From positions 1 through 12,309 of the forward strand of contig JAEUWP010000622.1 of NCBI GenBank assembly GCA_018524725.1: a DNA stretch of 12,309 bases, given 5' to 3'. Both the position numbers and the translations under genes were made by a program. The stretch's first letter is position 1; each line of letters begins with the position of its first letter. The notes beneath the pieces were generated by a model, which worked only from the letters and a program-made list of their open reading frames with translations, did not search any database and was not told where the DNA came from. This DNA is from Podaxis mareebaensis (Eukaryota > Basidiomycota > Agaricomycetes > Agaricales > Agaricaceae). This document shows, one piece after another, positions 1 through 8,550 of the stretch.

Positions 1-1233
1 GCCTGGTCCTTCCCCCCCCCAGCAGACAGTATTACTGCTCTGCTTATTGAGGCAAACAAGCTGCATGCCCAACACATGTTGTTCCATGGAACAGCTGACT
101 CAGCAATGGCAGATGCTCAACCAGTGCCTGCTTCCCAACCCTCCACCCAGGCCTCGGTGCCCCCTCAGCCCCCCCCTGTGACTCGCACTCCTCGTGACAG
201 GCCCAAACCTCCCTCATGTGCCCCTCAACCTCCATGTGACAGGCTCAGTCCTCCCCCATGTGACATCAAGACTGGTCCTTCTGGACCCAACCCCTCCACA
301 AGGTGCAAGCCTTACTATGCAACCCGAGGACCTACCTGGCGCCAATTTTTCTTGAGTGCCAGTGCTAGTGACCTAGCTAGCACTCGCATCTCCCTCCAAT
401 CCCTTGTCACGTGCTTCAACCAAGCACTCACCCAGGCCAAGTCAACACTCACTGTTGACTCTGGCCACTTCCACTTGGGAGTCATCACCTTCTCCACTGG
501 CAGTGTCCCCTCCCAGGCAGACCTTGATACCTTCTCTGCCTGCCTCCCCACTGTGCTCAAGAACACCTCCATCACCCTCCCTGTGTCCAGGTCTTTCATC
601 AAGATCATGGACATTCCTTTTTTCTCAGCTGATGGCTTCACCCTCACAGCTGATCAAGTCAAGACTGAGGCCTCAGCCTCCCCCTTCTTCCCCACCTCCG
701 ATGTGCACCACTTGTGTGTTGTGTGAAACTCTGCCAAGTCTGATACCACCACCATGTGGATTGACTTGGTCGACTCTCAACGTGGCACCCTTGCTGCCTC
801 CCTTATCAACAGGCGCATCATGATTAATGGTGCTTCCTGTCTCATCAAAGGGGCTCATGCCCACACTGGTACACCTCAGTGCCAGTGATGCTGGTGCTGG
901 GGTCATCCTTCTGATGCCTGCCATGCTCGTGCACCCAGGTGTCCTCTCTGTGGGGGACCTCACTCTGAGGCCTCCCACTGCTCCATGGCTGGGTGTTGCA
1001 AGGGCAATCCCAAGTTGACTCCCCCCATCCCCCCCACTCCGGCAGGTGAACCCTGCCCTCATTCCCCCCAGTGCCTCAACTGCTCAGGCACCCACTCTTC
1101 CATTGACTGCTGGTGCCCCTACTGGCAACATCACTTCAACCAAGATTGGATTCTCAGGTGATACCAATGCGACGTGGCCTCTGCTTCAGCCAAGAAAGCC
1201 TCTGCTCCTCGGGGTGGGGGTCGTAAGGGTTAG
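1..1233 (+). pseudogene. LINE gag-like ORF1, 5' partial, three in-frame TGA stops
   Basis: Nucleic-acid-binding ORF1 protein of a fungal LINE. Frame 1 is open from the window edge, so the true start is missing. A Pro-rich N-terminal part (about 120-330) is followed by a globular part with the motif TLPVSRSFIKIMDIPFF (about 580-625), then zinc knuckles: CX2CX4HX4C (about 880-920), CX2CX3HX5C (about 940-985) and CX2CX3HX4C (about 1070-1110). A basic end rich in Lys, Gly and Arg precedes a TAG at 1231-1233. The frame is broken by TGA at 724-726, 886-888 and 1159-1161, with no frameshift. The homologous part of the minus-strand LINE has SLPMSKSFVKLMNLPYF and the same knuckle spacing. At the 886 stop the partner has Arg, so CGA to TGA is likely. 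Confidence 0.85.
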
Positions 1234-1453
1234 TCAAGACAAGTGCAAGTGGCTGGGTCACTATATTCCACTTGGACTCTTCTGCTTCCGTCTCTATGTG
1301 TTTAACTTTGAACTTTTTCATTCCTGTTGTTTGGGGCACCTGTTTTATCTTTTCCTCTTTTCCTTTTCTCTTTAACCATTGGGACTGCTACTGTGCACCT
1401 GTTTGCCTAGATACTCTTTGTAGTAGATCGATGATGGCAATAGACTTCGATTT
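1234..1453 (+). other. 3' untranslated tail of the gag-only LINE
   Basis: T-rich stretch between the ORF1 stop and the poly(A). It has no long frame resembling endonuclease or reverse transcriptase. The last 40 nt before the A run are probably the sequence recognised by the reverse transcriptase for target-primed copying. That role is inferred from position only. Confidence 0.55.
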
Positions 1454-1475
1454 AAAAAAAAAAAAAAAAAAAAAA
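1454..1475 (+). repeat. poly(A)22 LINE tail
   Basis: Uninterrupted run of 22 A directly after the tail sequence tagacttcgattt. It marks the 3' end of the plus-strand LINE and its junction with the minus-strand LINE. Confidence 0.9.
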
Positions 1476-1741
1476 GGACATTCTTCATCCAAGAGGAAGA
1501 GGTTCCAGTTGGGGTTGTATGGCATGCCTTTATATGGTACTCCTTCAGAGTGTTTGGTGGAGGGGATATTTCAGATGATGTTGAAAGGGGGTTCCTGAAT
1601 ACATAAAACAAGAACATCTTTGAAAACAGGGCTGGCTAGAAGGAGTTCAACGAGAGAAGAAGAGTGATGAACATTGAAGAATAAGATAGGAATGGAGGAA
1701 AATGAAGATATAGCAGGTGTGTTAAGAGGTCCTTTAGACAT
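1476..1741 (-). pseudogene. LINE ORF2 start: APE-type endonuclease, truncated
   Basis: N-terminal part of the exonuclease-endonuclease-phosphatase domain that nicks target DNA for LINE insertion. ATG at 1741-1739 overlaps the ORF1 stop (ATGTCTAA). Visible features are an N-terminal FFNVHHSSSLVELL, matching the usual Asn-containing first strand, and VLVLCIQEPPF, the QE-P motif whose Glu binds the metal. A TGA at 1573-1571 breaks the frame. The same frame then continues with GMPYNPNWNLFLLDEECPF, which fits the next endonuclease part. It stops at 1476, where the poly(A) of the inserted plus-strand LINE begins. No reverse transcriptase is in the window. Confidence 0.75.
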
Positions 1742-4336
1742 TAACTGCACCAGAGTTGAAGTCGCAGCAGTTCTTCTCTGCCTTGAGCTCACAGAGCTTG
1801 GTTTGGATCCATTCTCGGTCATAGCAGTGATGGAAGAATGGGCATTTATCCAAATTCATGTGATGGTCTTTGGAATCACATGACAGACATTGGAAGGAAG
1901 TCACATGAGGGCATTCTGTGATGTTTGCAGGAGTGGGGGGTTGAGGGTTCAGTCCAGTCTTGCCATGACAGCAGAATCTGTCACAGCAGTGATTCTCAGT
2001 GTGATGGGGATCTCTGCAAATGGAGCATCGGGGGTTGCACACTTTGCACAGGTGAGTAGGGTGGCCCCACCTCCAGCACCTGTTACAGAGGGGAGAAGCA
2101 GTGCACATGGATGCACCTTGGAAGGTGCAGACTCAATTCTCAAAGAGAAGAGTGTGATTGATGAGTAACTTTGCCCTTGTGGCTGACTGAGAGTCCCAAA
2201 GGTCGAAGAAGAGAATGGCAGAATCAGAGTGGGGGGAGACTCTGTGGAAGTGAGGTTTGCCAACAAGATGTTGGATAATCTTGTGGTAGGGTGAAGATTC
2301 AATGACTTCTTTGAAATCATTGGAGGTGTGAGGGGTGCCATCAGGACAGAAGTATGGGAGATTCATTAGTTTAACAAATGATTTGGACATAGGGAGGGAG
2401 AGAGCGACAGTGTCCCTAATTTCAGGGGTGGCAAAGGTGGACTGGTTAGAGTCTGCAATGCCCTTTTTGACAATGAGGAGTTCCTCATCTGTCACAACTT
2501 GATTAGTGGTCAGCCATAAAGTGTGCTCATTGGATTTGGCTGATTCCACTTTGAGAGAAAAGCCCTTTTGATATAGACCATTTTTACAATTTCTCACCAT
2601 GAGGTTGAGGGAAGTGATGAGAATAGGTTTGAACAAGTCGTTGTAGGGAATGATGATGTTCTTGTGAGAAGGGCCTTGAGTAGCTTTTGGGGAATTAGAG
2701 GAGCAGGGTGGTGATTTAGCAGGGGGAGGGGATGATTTGATGTCTCCAGAGGACCAGAGGAAGTTGATGATGTCAACTGGTGACATTTGAGGGAATTGAT
2801 TTTGAAGAGATGTGTATTTCAGCAACTCCTCAGGTTGTAGAGGTGAATTTGAGGCAGCCCTGGCATAGGACAACCTCTGAGTGGAAGGAGAGGGGGCATT
2901 AGACCTGGGGTGGGTCTTGTAGTTGATGGGAGGTGGTGTGGAGGAAGGGGGAGAGGGTTTGGGGGCCCAGGGAGGGAATGAGGGAGCAACAATAGGCTTA
3001 CACTGTTGTGGTTGAGCTGCTACTGGTTTGCAGGGTGCCCATTGACAGGTGACAGTGTTCCATGCACTAGAGTTTGTGTCACCTTTCCTAGAGTTTTGGG
3101 CTCCAGGAACAGTTTCAGGGGTAGTGGTGGTGGGAGAGGGGGGAGCATTTCAGTATCAATGTTAGCACCTGAAGACTCACCTGGTTTCTCCAGGTTGGGT
3201 TGAGGGAGGTGGGATAGGGTGATTGCTTGCACTGTGTCCTTAGCGAATTGTGAATCTGAGTCCTGGAGATTCCCAGTGATGTCAGTAGGAGTGATGGAAG
3301 AGCTCTGGAGATGCCCAGTAGTGTCTTTGTGGGGAGGGGAGGACACAGCCAGTGCTTTTTCAGCCTGACAATTGATGTGATGACCCATGGACATAGGGGT
3401 AGGGGTGGGAGAGAGTGTGTGAGAGGGGGGGAACTGCATGGAGATGAAGTCATAGAGCTTTAATGGTTGTCCATTGTAGGGAACAGATTTGTTTCGCAAT
3501 TGTTCAGAATGTGCAATGGTCTGAAGAATGCAGATAAGGTGGGGTACTCCCTCAAAAGAGGAGAGATTCCCAGTTTCAGCCCAGTTTCCCAAATAGGAAG
3601 AGACAAAGCCTAATAAGGAAGTGAGGCAATTAAGCCCCATGATGTTGTTAGTGTTGGTGATGTCAATCATGGAAATGCCATCACCAAGAGTTTCATGGAT
3701 GGCTGACCAATCCATTCCATGGGTCAGCTGCACTTCAGCATGAGGTTGCTGCACAGTAGAGGGAGGTGAGACAGGGGTAAAGGAGGGGATGGTAGGGAGG
3801 GGGTCAGATGGCTGGGATTCATCCCAGGCAGCGCCAGGAGTAGGCAGGACAAAGCTGTGTGAGGCAGTGAGGGCTTGTGTTGGAGATAGCATCCTATGGG
3901 AGGATGGAACTATCTCTGATGACATATAAGTTTCATCACAATCCAGTGCAATGGAGGGGTGGAGGGATTTGGGAGTAGAAAGCCCTTGGGAGCCTTCATT
4001 AGTATCATTGTCTTCATTCTCCTCAGCAGAGGAGATAGAGGCAGCATTGTCATCTTCTTTAAACTTCATGCTCTTCTCCAACCAGTTGGAGAGAGACTGA
4101 TCTGTAGAGTAGGAGCATTTGGCTCTGATAGATGGTGAAGGGGAGGGGGCCTTTCGAATGAAGTCTTCTGAGACCTGAAAATCATTGAAGAGGGGTATGG
4201 AGGCCTCTCTGGGTAGAGACAGGTTGGGCACTACACTGGTGCTAGAGTGTCAACAATGAATGATGCCAGAATGGATGCTGCTGGCAGTCTTCTTAAAGCC
4301 TCCAAGGATGCCACTAGTGTCCTTAGAGTCCTTCAT
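1734..4336 (-). pseudogene. LINE gag-like ORF1 with zinc knuckles, two TGA stops and a frameshift
   Basis: Long ORF1 (about 860 codons) of the minus-strand LINE. The start is ATG at 4336-4334. The frame is broken by TGA at 4252-4250, then open to 3020. A shift into another frame is needed between 3149 and 3020, in a Pro-rich stretch where both frames are open. That second frame continues to TAA at 1736-1734 with one TGA at 2135-2133. The N-terminal half is Ser/Pro-rich with an acidic patch (about 4080-4010). The part from 2700 to 2135 matches the gag-like protein of the plus-strand LINE (motif SLPMSKSFVKLMNLPYF). Knuckles: CNRCWRWGHPTHLC (CX2CX4HX4C), then CSICRDPHHTENHC, then a third starting CLSC. 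The role is RNA binding and particle formation, inferred from the family. Confidence 0.85.
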
Positions 4337-4525
4337 AGTGAATTAGAACTAGTTTCTATATTCCTTGTACTACAAATAACTGTGCCACTGAAGCAATAGT
4401 GGTAGTTACTGAGAAAGGAAGGTGTTGAGTTAGGTTGTTTCCTGACTTGACTCTTGAGATTGGCTGGAATTTCAGGTTTGTCACCATCTGGAGCATTGAG
4501 CCATGCTTTTAAAAACTCCATTCCT

Positions 4526-5712
4526 TCATCCAGAGTCATCATCATTTGAGGCTATAATAAAAATATAGAACATACCATTGGAATAGTTGTAAGCAGGTTT
4601 TCTCTTCTCTCCTTTTTTTTGTTTTTCTGACTGCTTTATCTTAGTTACTCTAGCTATTTGCAGGTGTTAGAGATAGAATTGTGTATCCAGATATAATTTA
4701 CATACCTAGAGGAATACCACTTTTTGAGCTTGAGGAATCAGCTGAGATTTTATGTTTCTTTTGGCTAGGGTGAAGTACTAAAATATCTTATGAGTTATAT
4801 GATAACTAAGTAGAGAGAAAGAATACTAACAGGCTTCCTTGGTATCTTCATCAATGAGCTTGAGCTCAAAGTCTTCTTCATCACTAATATCAAAATATTT
4901 TTGACCTTTGAAGTCAGATTTTGATTCTCCAGAGTCATCACCACTATCAAAGAAGGAATTCCCTCTTTTAGTAAGCCTAGGAGCCCGAGATTCTGCAGGA
5001 GTAGTTGCCATAGAAGTAGAAGCATGAGAGGTAGTTGAAGCCAAGATTTGAGCTGATGATGAAGGACCTGAGGTGATTACTGGTGGAATTGCAAAGGAAG
5101 CAGAGAGATTTGTCTGCTCCTGTACTAGAGCATCTTGGATAGGATGAGGAGGGTCATGGGAAACAGGAGGAGAAACCATGAGGACAGTTTGTTTAGAAAC
5201 ATCAGAAGGGATATGAGGCATAGTCTCATGAGATATTGGAGATGGGTTAGGTGTGAGGGCATGAGTAGCAGTTGAAGGGAATATGGAAGCTGAAGTAGAT
5301 GTAATAATAGGAGGTGGAGTTTCCTTTGTAGGTTCTTCATCAGACCTATAACCAGAGGGACCAGCAATATGGGGTACAACTCTGAAGCTAAGCTTGTTTA
5401 GCTGAGCATGAACACCCTTAAGTACTTTTTTACTTGATAAAATAAGTGCATTGGCAGCTTTGATAGTCTCTATATATCATTGATAAGATAATATCTACAA
5501 TATATAAAACATAGATGCATATGGAGTGTTTCACCTCTTTGATGGGACACTTGGGCTTGATCTATTATAGTCTCCTGTTGTGCAAGTTCTTTGATCAAAA
5601 ATTTTTCTTGGTCTTGTAAGGCCTTAATTTCTATTACAGATATTGTTATTAGTGGCTAAAAATAGAAAAAAATAGACCAACGGATTTGAATGTTATCTTC
5701 GCTTGAGGACAT
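4526..5712 (-). CDS. Unrecognised five-exon gene: coiled coil, acidic and lysine-rich protein
   Basis: I do not recognise this family. The model is built from splice signals: exons 5712-5682, 5630-5535, 5469-4831, 4777-4706 and 4653-4526. Introns are 51, 65, 53 and 52 nt with donors GTTGGT, GTGAAA, GTTAGT and GTATGT. The sum is 966 nt, exactly 322 codons, with no internal stop and all phases agreeing. The protein (about 321 aa) starts with a Gln/Glu-rich helix (about residues 10-60), has a long Ser/Thr/Pro-rich middle, an acidic stretch around FFDSGDDSGES and DISDEEDFE, then QKKHK and KQKKGEKRKP, likely nuclear signals. It begins 85 nt after the TET-like gene on the same strand. A 24-nt GTATGT...ATAG stretch near 4576-4553 is in phase whether kept or removed. 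The lack of breaks contrasts with all neighbours. A nuclear partner role is a guess. Confidence 0.65.
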
Positions 5713-5797
5713 GGTGTAATCAATAGGAATAAAAGAGTAGTAGAAATCAACTCTGAAAGGGTGGGATAGAGTGGTGATAATGGAATTGTACTGATGC

Positions 5798-7197
5798 CTA
5801 TTTATCTTGTTTATGTTCAGAACCTATTACAGCCTTCTTGACCCAGGGTAGATAGGACCATCCAGGATGGGAAATGTGAAGGCCATCAAAAATAGACTTC
5901 TTAATAAAAGAAGCATAGCAAATTCTATCTCCATGATCCCATCAATCAACCTCATGCTTTAACAAGTTACCACAAAAGTGGATAACTGTTCCAGATTTAT
6001 AGTCAAAGGTTGCTTTAAGGTCATTCAGCTTGAGAAGAGCACCAGAATAACTTCCAACTGCCAGAAGCTGATCATACCTTGCCCAAGAACCATTATGATC
6101 AATGTGTTCTGGGCTAATACAGTTAGAGATAACAGACATCCCATGAAAGACTGTTGACCATATTTGGGCATATTGACTAGTTTCTAGAAGTAACTGGAAC
6201 TTCTCTAGAGATTCTAGAGCAGCAGCATATAAACCAGGATGAGTAAATGAAAGGATAAGGTTTAAAACCTCCCAAATAGGCCTAGTATTCTGAAGCCAAG
6301 ATATAACTACCCCATCTTCATCTCTAGCAATTGATGCTAAAGTATGAAGCTTGGTGTTAGCATCTGAACTATACTAGAAGTCTTCTCAGTTAGAATAATA
6401 GCATCACATTATAAAAACACACTTCATGACCTTGCTGATACCAACCAACTGAAAATGTATCTATGCCAGGAAGTAGCTCTTGGCCTGGGATATCATCAAT
6501 GAATGATTTAGGATTATTCCTCCAGCCTTGTTTCTTTCCTGATTGTAGAGACTTTGCCAATTTAGGAATGAGTGGCTTGGTATCAACTAAAAGCTTATCC
6601 TAATAAATTATCTATTAGAGATATTGTTGATAATCAACAAATGTATCATGCATACCTGCTGATTTGATGTCAAAACCTGAGGTAGATACCACACCAGAAT
6701 ACAGCCACATTTGTCAGTTATAGTCATTGGTTCATCAAAATGGCCTAAGTTGAGTTCTTGGGTTCTCCACATGAATTTGTCATGGGTATTTATTTCACTG
6801 AGGTCCAAATCCAGTTTAACTTAATCCAAAATAAGCTTGGATATGAGGTAGAAAATAAGACCACATACTAGTATTTGTAAGAGCTGCTGTAAGTATATGG
6901 ACCAGATGATGCTCTTCTTCTTCTGCAGCTGATCTTGGTTGATGTCAGAATGGACTAATCTCCTGGAAGGGAGAGCTATATTCAAACCTTAGATTGATAT
7001 CCACCAATTAGGTTTTTACCAACTTACATTTTATTCTCCATTTTCTTTATTCTAGCACTGATCTTCTGACATAATACTAAAATTGGCTGGTGAGCTCTTT
7101 CCTGAGCCTCATAGATTCTTTTTCTCTTTTTGCTGCTTTTTGGGAGGATTGATCTGTCCATGACAGTGGAAATGAGGGTAGTAGAAGTCAATACCAT
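5798..7197 (-). pseudogene. TET/JBP-like 2OG-Fe(II) dioxygenase, decayed
   Basis: The TET/JBP family oxidises 5-methylcytosine or thymine in DNA using Fe(II) and 2-oxoglutarate. Exon model: 7197-7028, 6975-6656, 6599-6423, 6373-5798, with introns of 52, 56 and 49 nt. The N-terminal part is basic and helical (KKRKRIYEAQERAH). Later parts include TDKCGCILVWYLPQ and GIDTFSVGWYQQGHE. The catalytic core in the last exon shows MSVISNCISPEHID with the HxD iron ligands (about 6106-6098), WARYDQLLAVGSYSGALL, then GTVIHFCGNLLKHEV with the second His (5956-5954) and GDRICYA with the 2OG-binding Arg (5926-5924), ten residues further on. The end is TAG at 5800-5798. Breaks: TGA at 6947-6945, a frameshift near 6825 and TGA at 5944-5942, between His and Arg. 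Family call is from motif memory. The first acceptor could also be at 6988. Confidence 0.78.
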
Positions 7198-7349
7198 GGC
7201 CTTATGGCAGTATGATTTTCTACTAGTATTTTTTATATCTCAGTTAACAAAGGGGCAGCTATTTTTGGCTCCTGCATATGGTGTGTCAACAATACTGAGA
7301 ATAATGGAAGGCATGACAATGGCTTGGAGTTCTGACTAGTTCTGACACT
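7198..7349. other. Upstream region of the TET-like gene
   Basis: AT-rich stretch between the probable start of the dioxygenase gene and the repeat array. A TATA-like gatataaaaaat lies about 30-40 nt upstream of the chosen ATG on the minus strand (around 7230-7241). That position would suit a core promoter. No other feature is seen. Confidence 0.35.
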
Positions 7350-7565
7350 CCTGGGAATTCCCACTAAGGACATTGCCTAACAATGGCACATATTGAAGCA
7401 GAAATGGCAACAATCTCAGGAATTTCCACTCAGGGCATTGCCAAGTCAACCATGGGAACAATGCATTCATTATCCCAGGAATTTCCAGTAAGGGCATTTA
7501 TAAACAATGCCATATCTCAAAGCAGAAATTGTGACAATCCCAGGAATTTCCACTCAGGGCAATGA
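7350..7565. repeat. Four tandem copies of a roughly 62-bp unit, left arm of an inverted repeat
   Basis: Units begin at 7350, 7415, 7474 and 7539 (spacing 65, 59, 65) with the core ccaggaatttccactcaggg. Units 1 and 3 share a second motif, aacaatg(g/c)ca plus agcagaaat, so the higher-order period is about 125. The core contains the palindrome ggaatttcc. Part of this array recurs inverted at 8187-8340. This arrangement resembles subterminal repeats of a DNA transposon, but no transposase is visible. Confidence 0.75.
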
Positions 7566-8180
7566 GTAATATTTTCTGCTGACGTTCCAGCCTATGCCTT
7601 CTCTGTTTCACTCTCACCTTCTCCATCTACATTTGATATTATATACCATTTGTTTTGCCCTCATATTTCCTTTAATCCTCATGGTTTATTGTTTTGCCAC
7701 ATTCCTTGGCCAGTTTCAGCTTAATCACCTTCCATTTTGCCTCAGCTATGCCCTTTCACTTCAAGATCCCTGTTCCAATTTGTAGTTTTACTCATATATA
7801 AAGAGAAGCTTGTCATGTATTCTAAGGTAGTGAATTACACACCCATATTCAACCTCCACCCTGCTGTCTAAAGTTCACCCACAAGTTCTCTTTGCTGACT
7901 TTTTATATTTTTTTTATTTTCATTTTATTTTCTGATTTTGGGCCCCTACTTCTTGTAGTTTGGTTATGAAGTCCAGTGGTTGTTGGATTTGACTATGCTT
8001 GCTTTCCCTGAACCTCTAACAGAGGTTATGAGCATTGAGAAGCACTCAGATAGGGATGCATCACACCTTGTAATATACCTATAGGATGATTTCTTTAGAA
8101 AGGAGCTTATGTATCAGAGAAGGTCATCATAGTTGCACATATATATTACATGTATTATAGGTGATCACATCTTGAATCCA
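7566..8180. other. Non-coding interior between the inverted arms
   Basis: AT-rich, nearly CpG-free sequence with short ORFs only. Their translations are hydrophobic and low in complexity, and show no domain. I see no promoter, RNA gene or transposase remnant. Confidence 0.5.
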
Positions 8181-8186
8181 AGCTTA

Positions 8187-8280
8187 CCAAACAATGCCAC
8201 ATGTTGGAGTGGAAGCTTCAAACTCAAAAGCCCCAGAATTTCTGGGAATATCCACACTTTCCACATGTGGCATTGTTTGG
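8187..8280. repeat. Perfect 18-bp inverted repeat with a nested palindrome
   Basis: Arms ccaaacaatgccacatgt (8187-8204) and acatgtggcattgtttgg (8263-8280) are exact reverse complements, 58 nt apart. The spacer holds the near-palindrome cccagaatttctggg (around 8232-8246). The arm motif is related to the aacaatg(c/g)ca motif of the tandem array at 7350-7565. Confidence 0.8.
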
Positions 8281-8458
8281 CAAGGCCTTTGCTGGAAGTT
8301 TCTGGGGTAACAAATACATTGTTCCCATGGTTGACTGCCCTCCCCCAGTTCTTTCTCCCACCCCTCATCATGTTTGCATCAGTAGGGACAAAGTCGATGC
8401 CAGCATGCAGCCTCGATGGAATCCTGAATGTGTGTGTGACTTGCTCAGGGGGAGACTC

Positions 8459-8480
8459 CCTCACTCTCATATGAGTGAGG
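8459..8480. repeat. Short hairpin, 8-bp stem
   Basis: cctcactc and gagtgagg are perfect inverse arms around the 6-nt loop tcatat. No T or U tract follows and no RNA gene context is seen, so this may be chance or a recombination remnant. Confidence 0.35.
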
Positions 8481-8550
8481 TATTCCTGCTACTCCCTGCT
8501 CAAAAAAGACTGCCCATATTGGTTTCATTAGGCAGTATCAGGCAGGGGGT

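Larger units (their letters stand above)
1..1475 (+). mobile_element. LINE (Tad-like) 3' part with gag-like ORF1 only, ending in poly(A)
   Basis: Non-LTR retrotransposon copy entering from the left window edge. It has a gag-like ORF1 to 1233, then about 220 nt of T-rich tail, then an uninterrupted run of 22 A at 1454-1475. I see no endonuclease or reverse transcriptase between the ORF1 stop and the poly(A). An autonomous LINE would have its several-kilobase ORF2 there. The poly(A) abuts the interrupted endonuclease of another LINE on the opposite strand, so this copy inserted into that one. The 5' end, and hence the target-site duplication, lies outside the window. Confidence 0.8.
1476..4336 (-). 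mobile_element. Second Tad-like LINE, interrupted in its endonuclease
   Basis: On the minus strand a long gag-like ORF1 (4336 to 1734) is followed by the start of an APE-type endonuclease ORF2 (1741 to 1476). This is the standard ORF1-ORF2 order of Tad/R1-like LINEs. The right-hand limit given is the ORF1 start. The 5' UTR may run up to about 4500, but no boundary is visible. The left end is the insertion point of the plus-strand LINE, so the rest of ORF2, including the reverse transcriptase, should continue beyond the left window edge. The protein similarity to the plus-strand LINE is clear but low, so these are different families and not recent copies of each other. Confidence 0.8.
7444..8336. 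mobile_element. Candidate MITE-like or terminal-inverted-repeat element
   Basis: A perfect 20-bp inverted pair lies at 7444-7463 (agtcaaccatgggaacaatg) and 8317-8336. Alignable, weaker similarity continues inwards for about 75-80 nt on each side, including ccagnaantttccag and aaacaatgcca. The enclosed 7566-8180 has no convincing coding frame. I cannot identify a target-site duplication, so the exact ends and family are unknown. Confidence 0.55.

Noticed and set aside
724..726. TGA read as a sense codon (recoding or selenocysteine)
   Set aside because: No recoding structure is seen, the host gene at 4526 itself ends in TGA, and the stops are spread over unrelated elements. CpG decay explains them better.
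4256..4396. Plus-strand ORF starting MNDARMDAAGSLLKAS
   Set aside because: It is antisense to the LINE ORF1 start. The minus-strand frame continues from ATG 4336 into the long gag-like protein, so the plus-strand frame is most likely a shadow.
6804..6827. 22-nt intron to explain the frame change in the dioxygenase gene
   Set aside because: Far shorter than the 49-65 nt introns elsewhere in the window. A one-base indel is simpler.
7350..7565. CRISPR array
   Set aside because: Repeat units are degenerate and adjoining, spacers are themselves related, and the host is a eukaryote.
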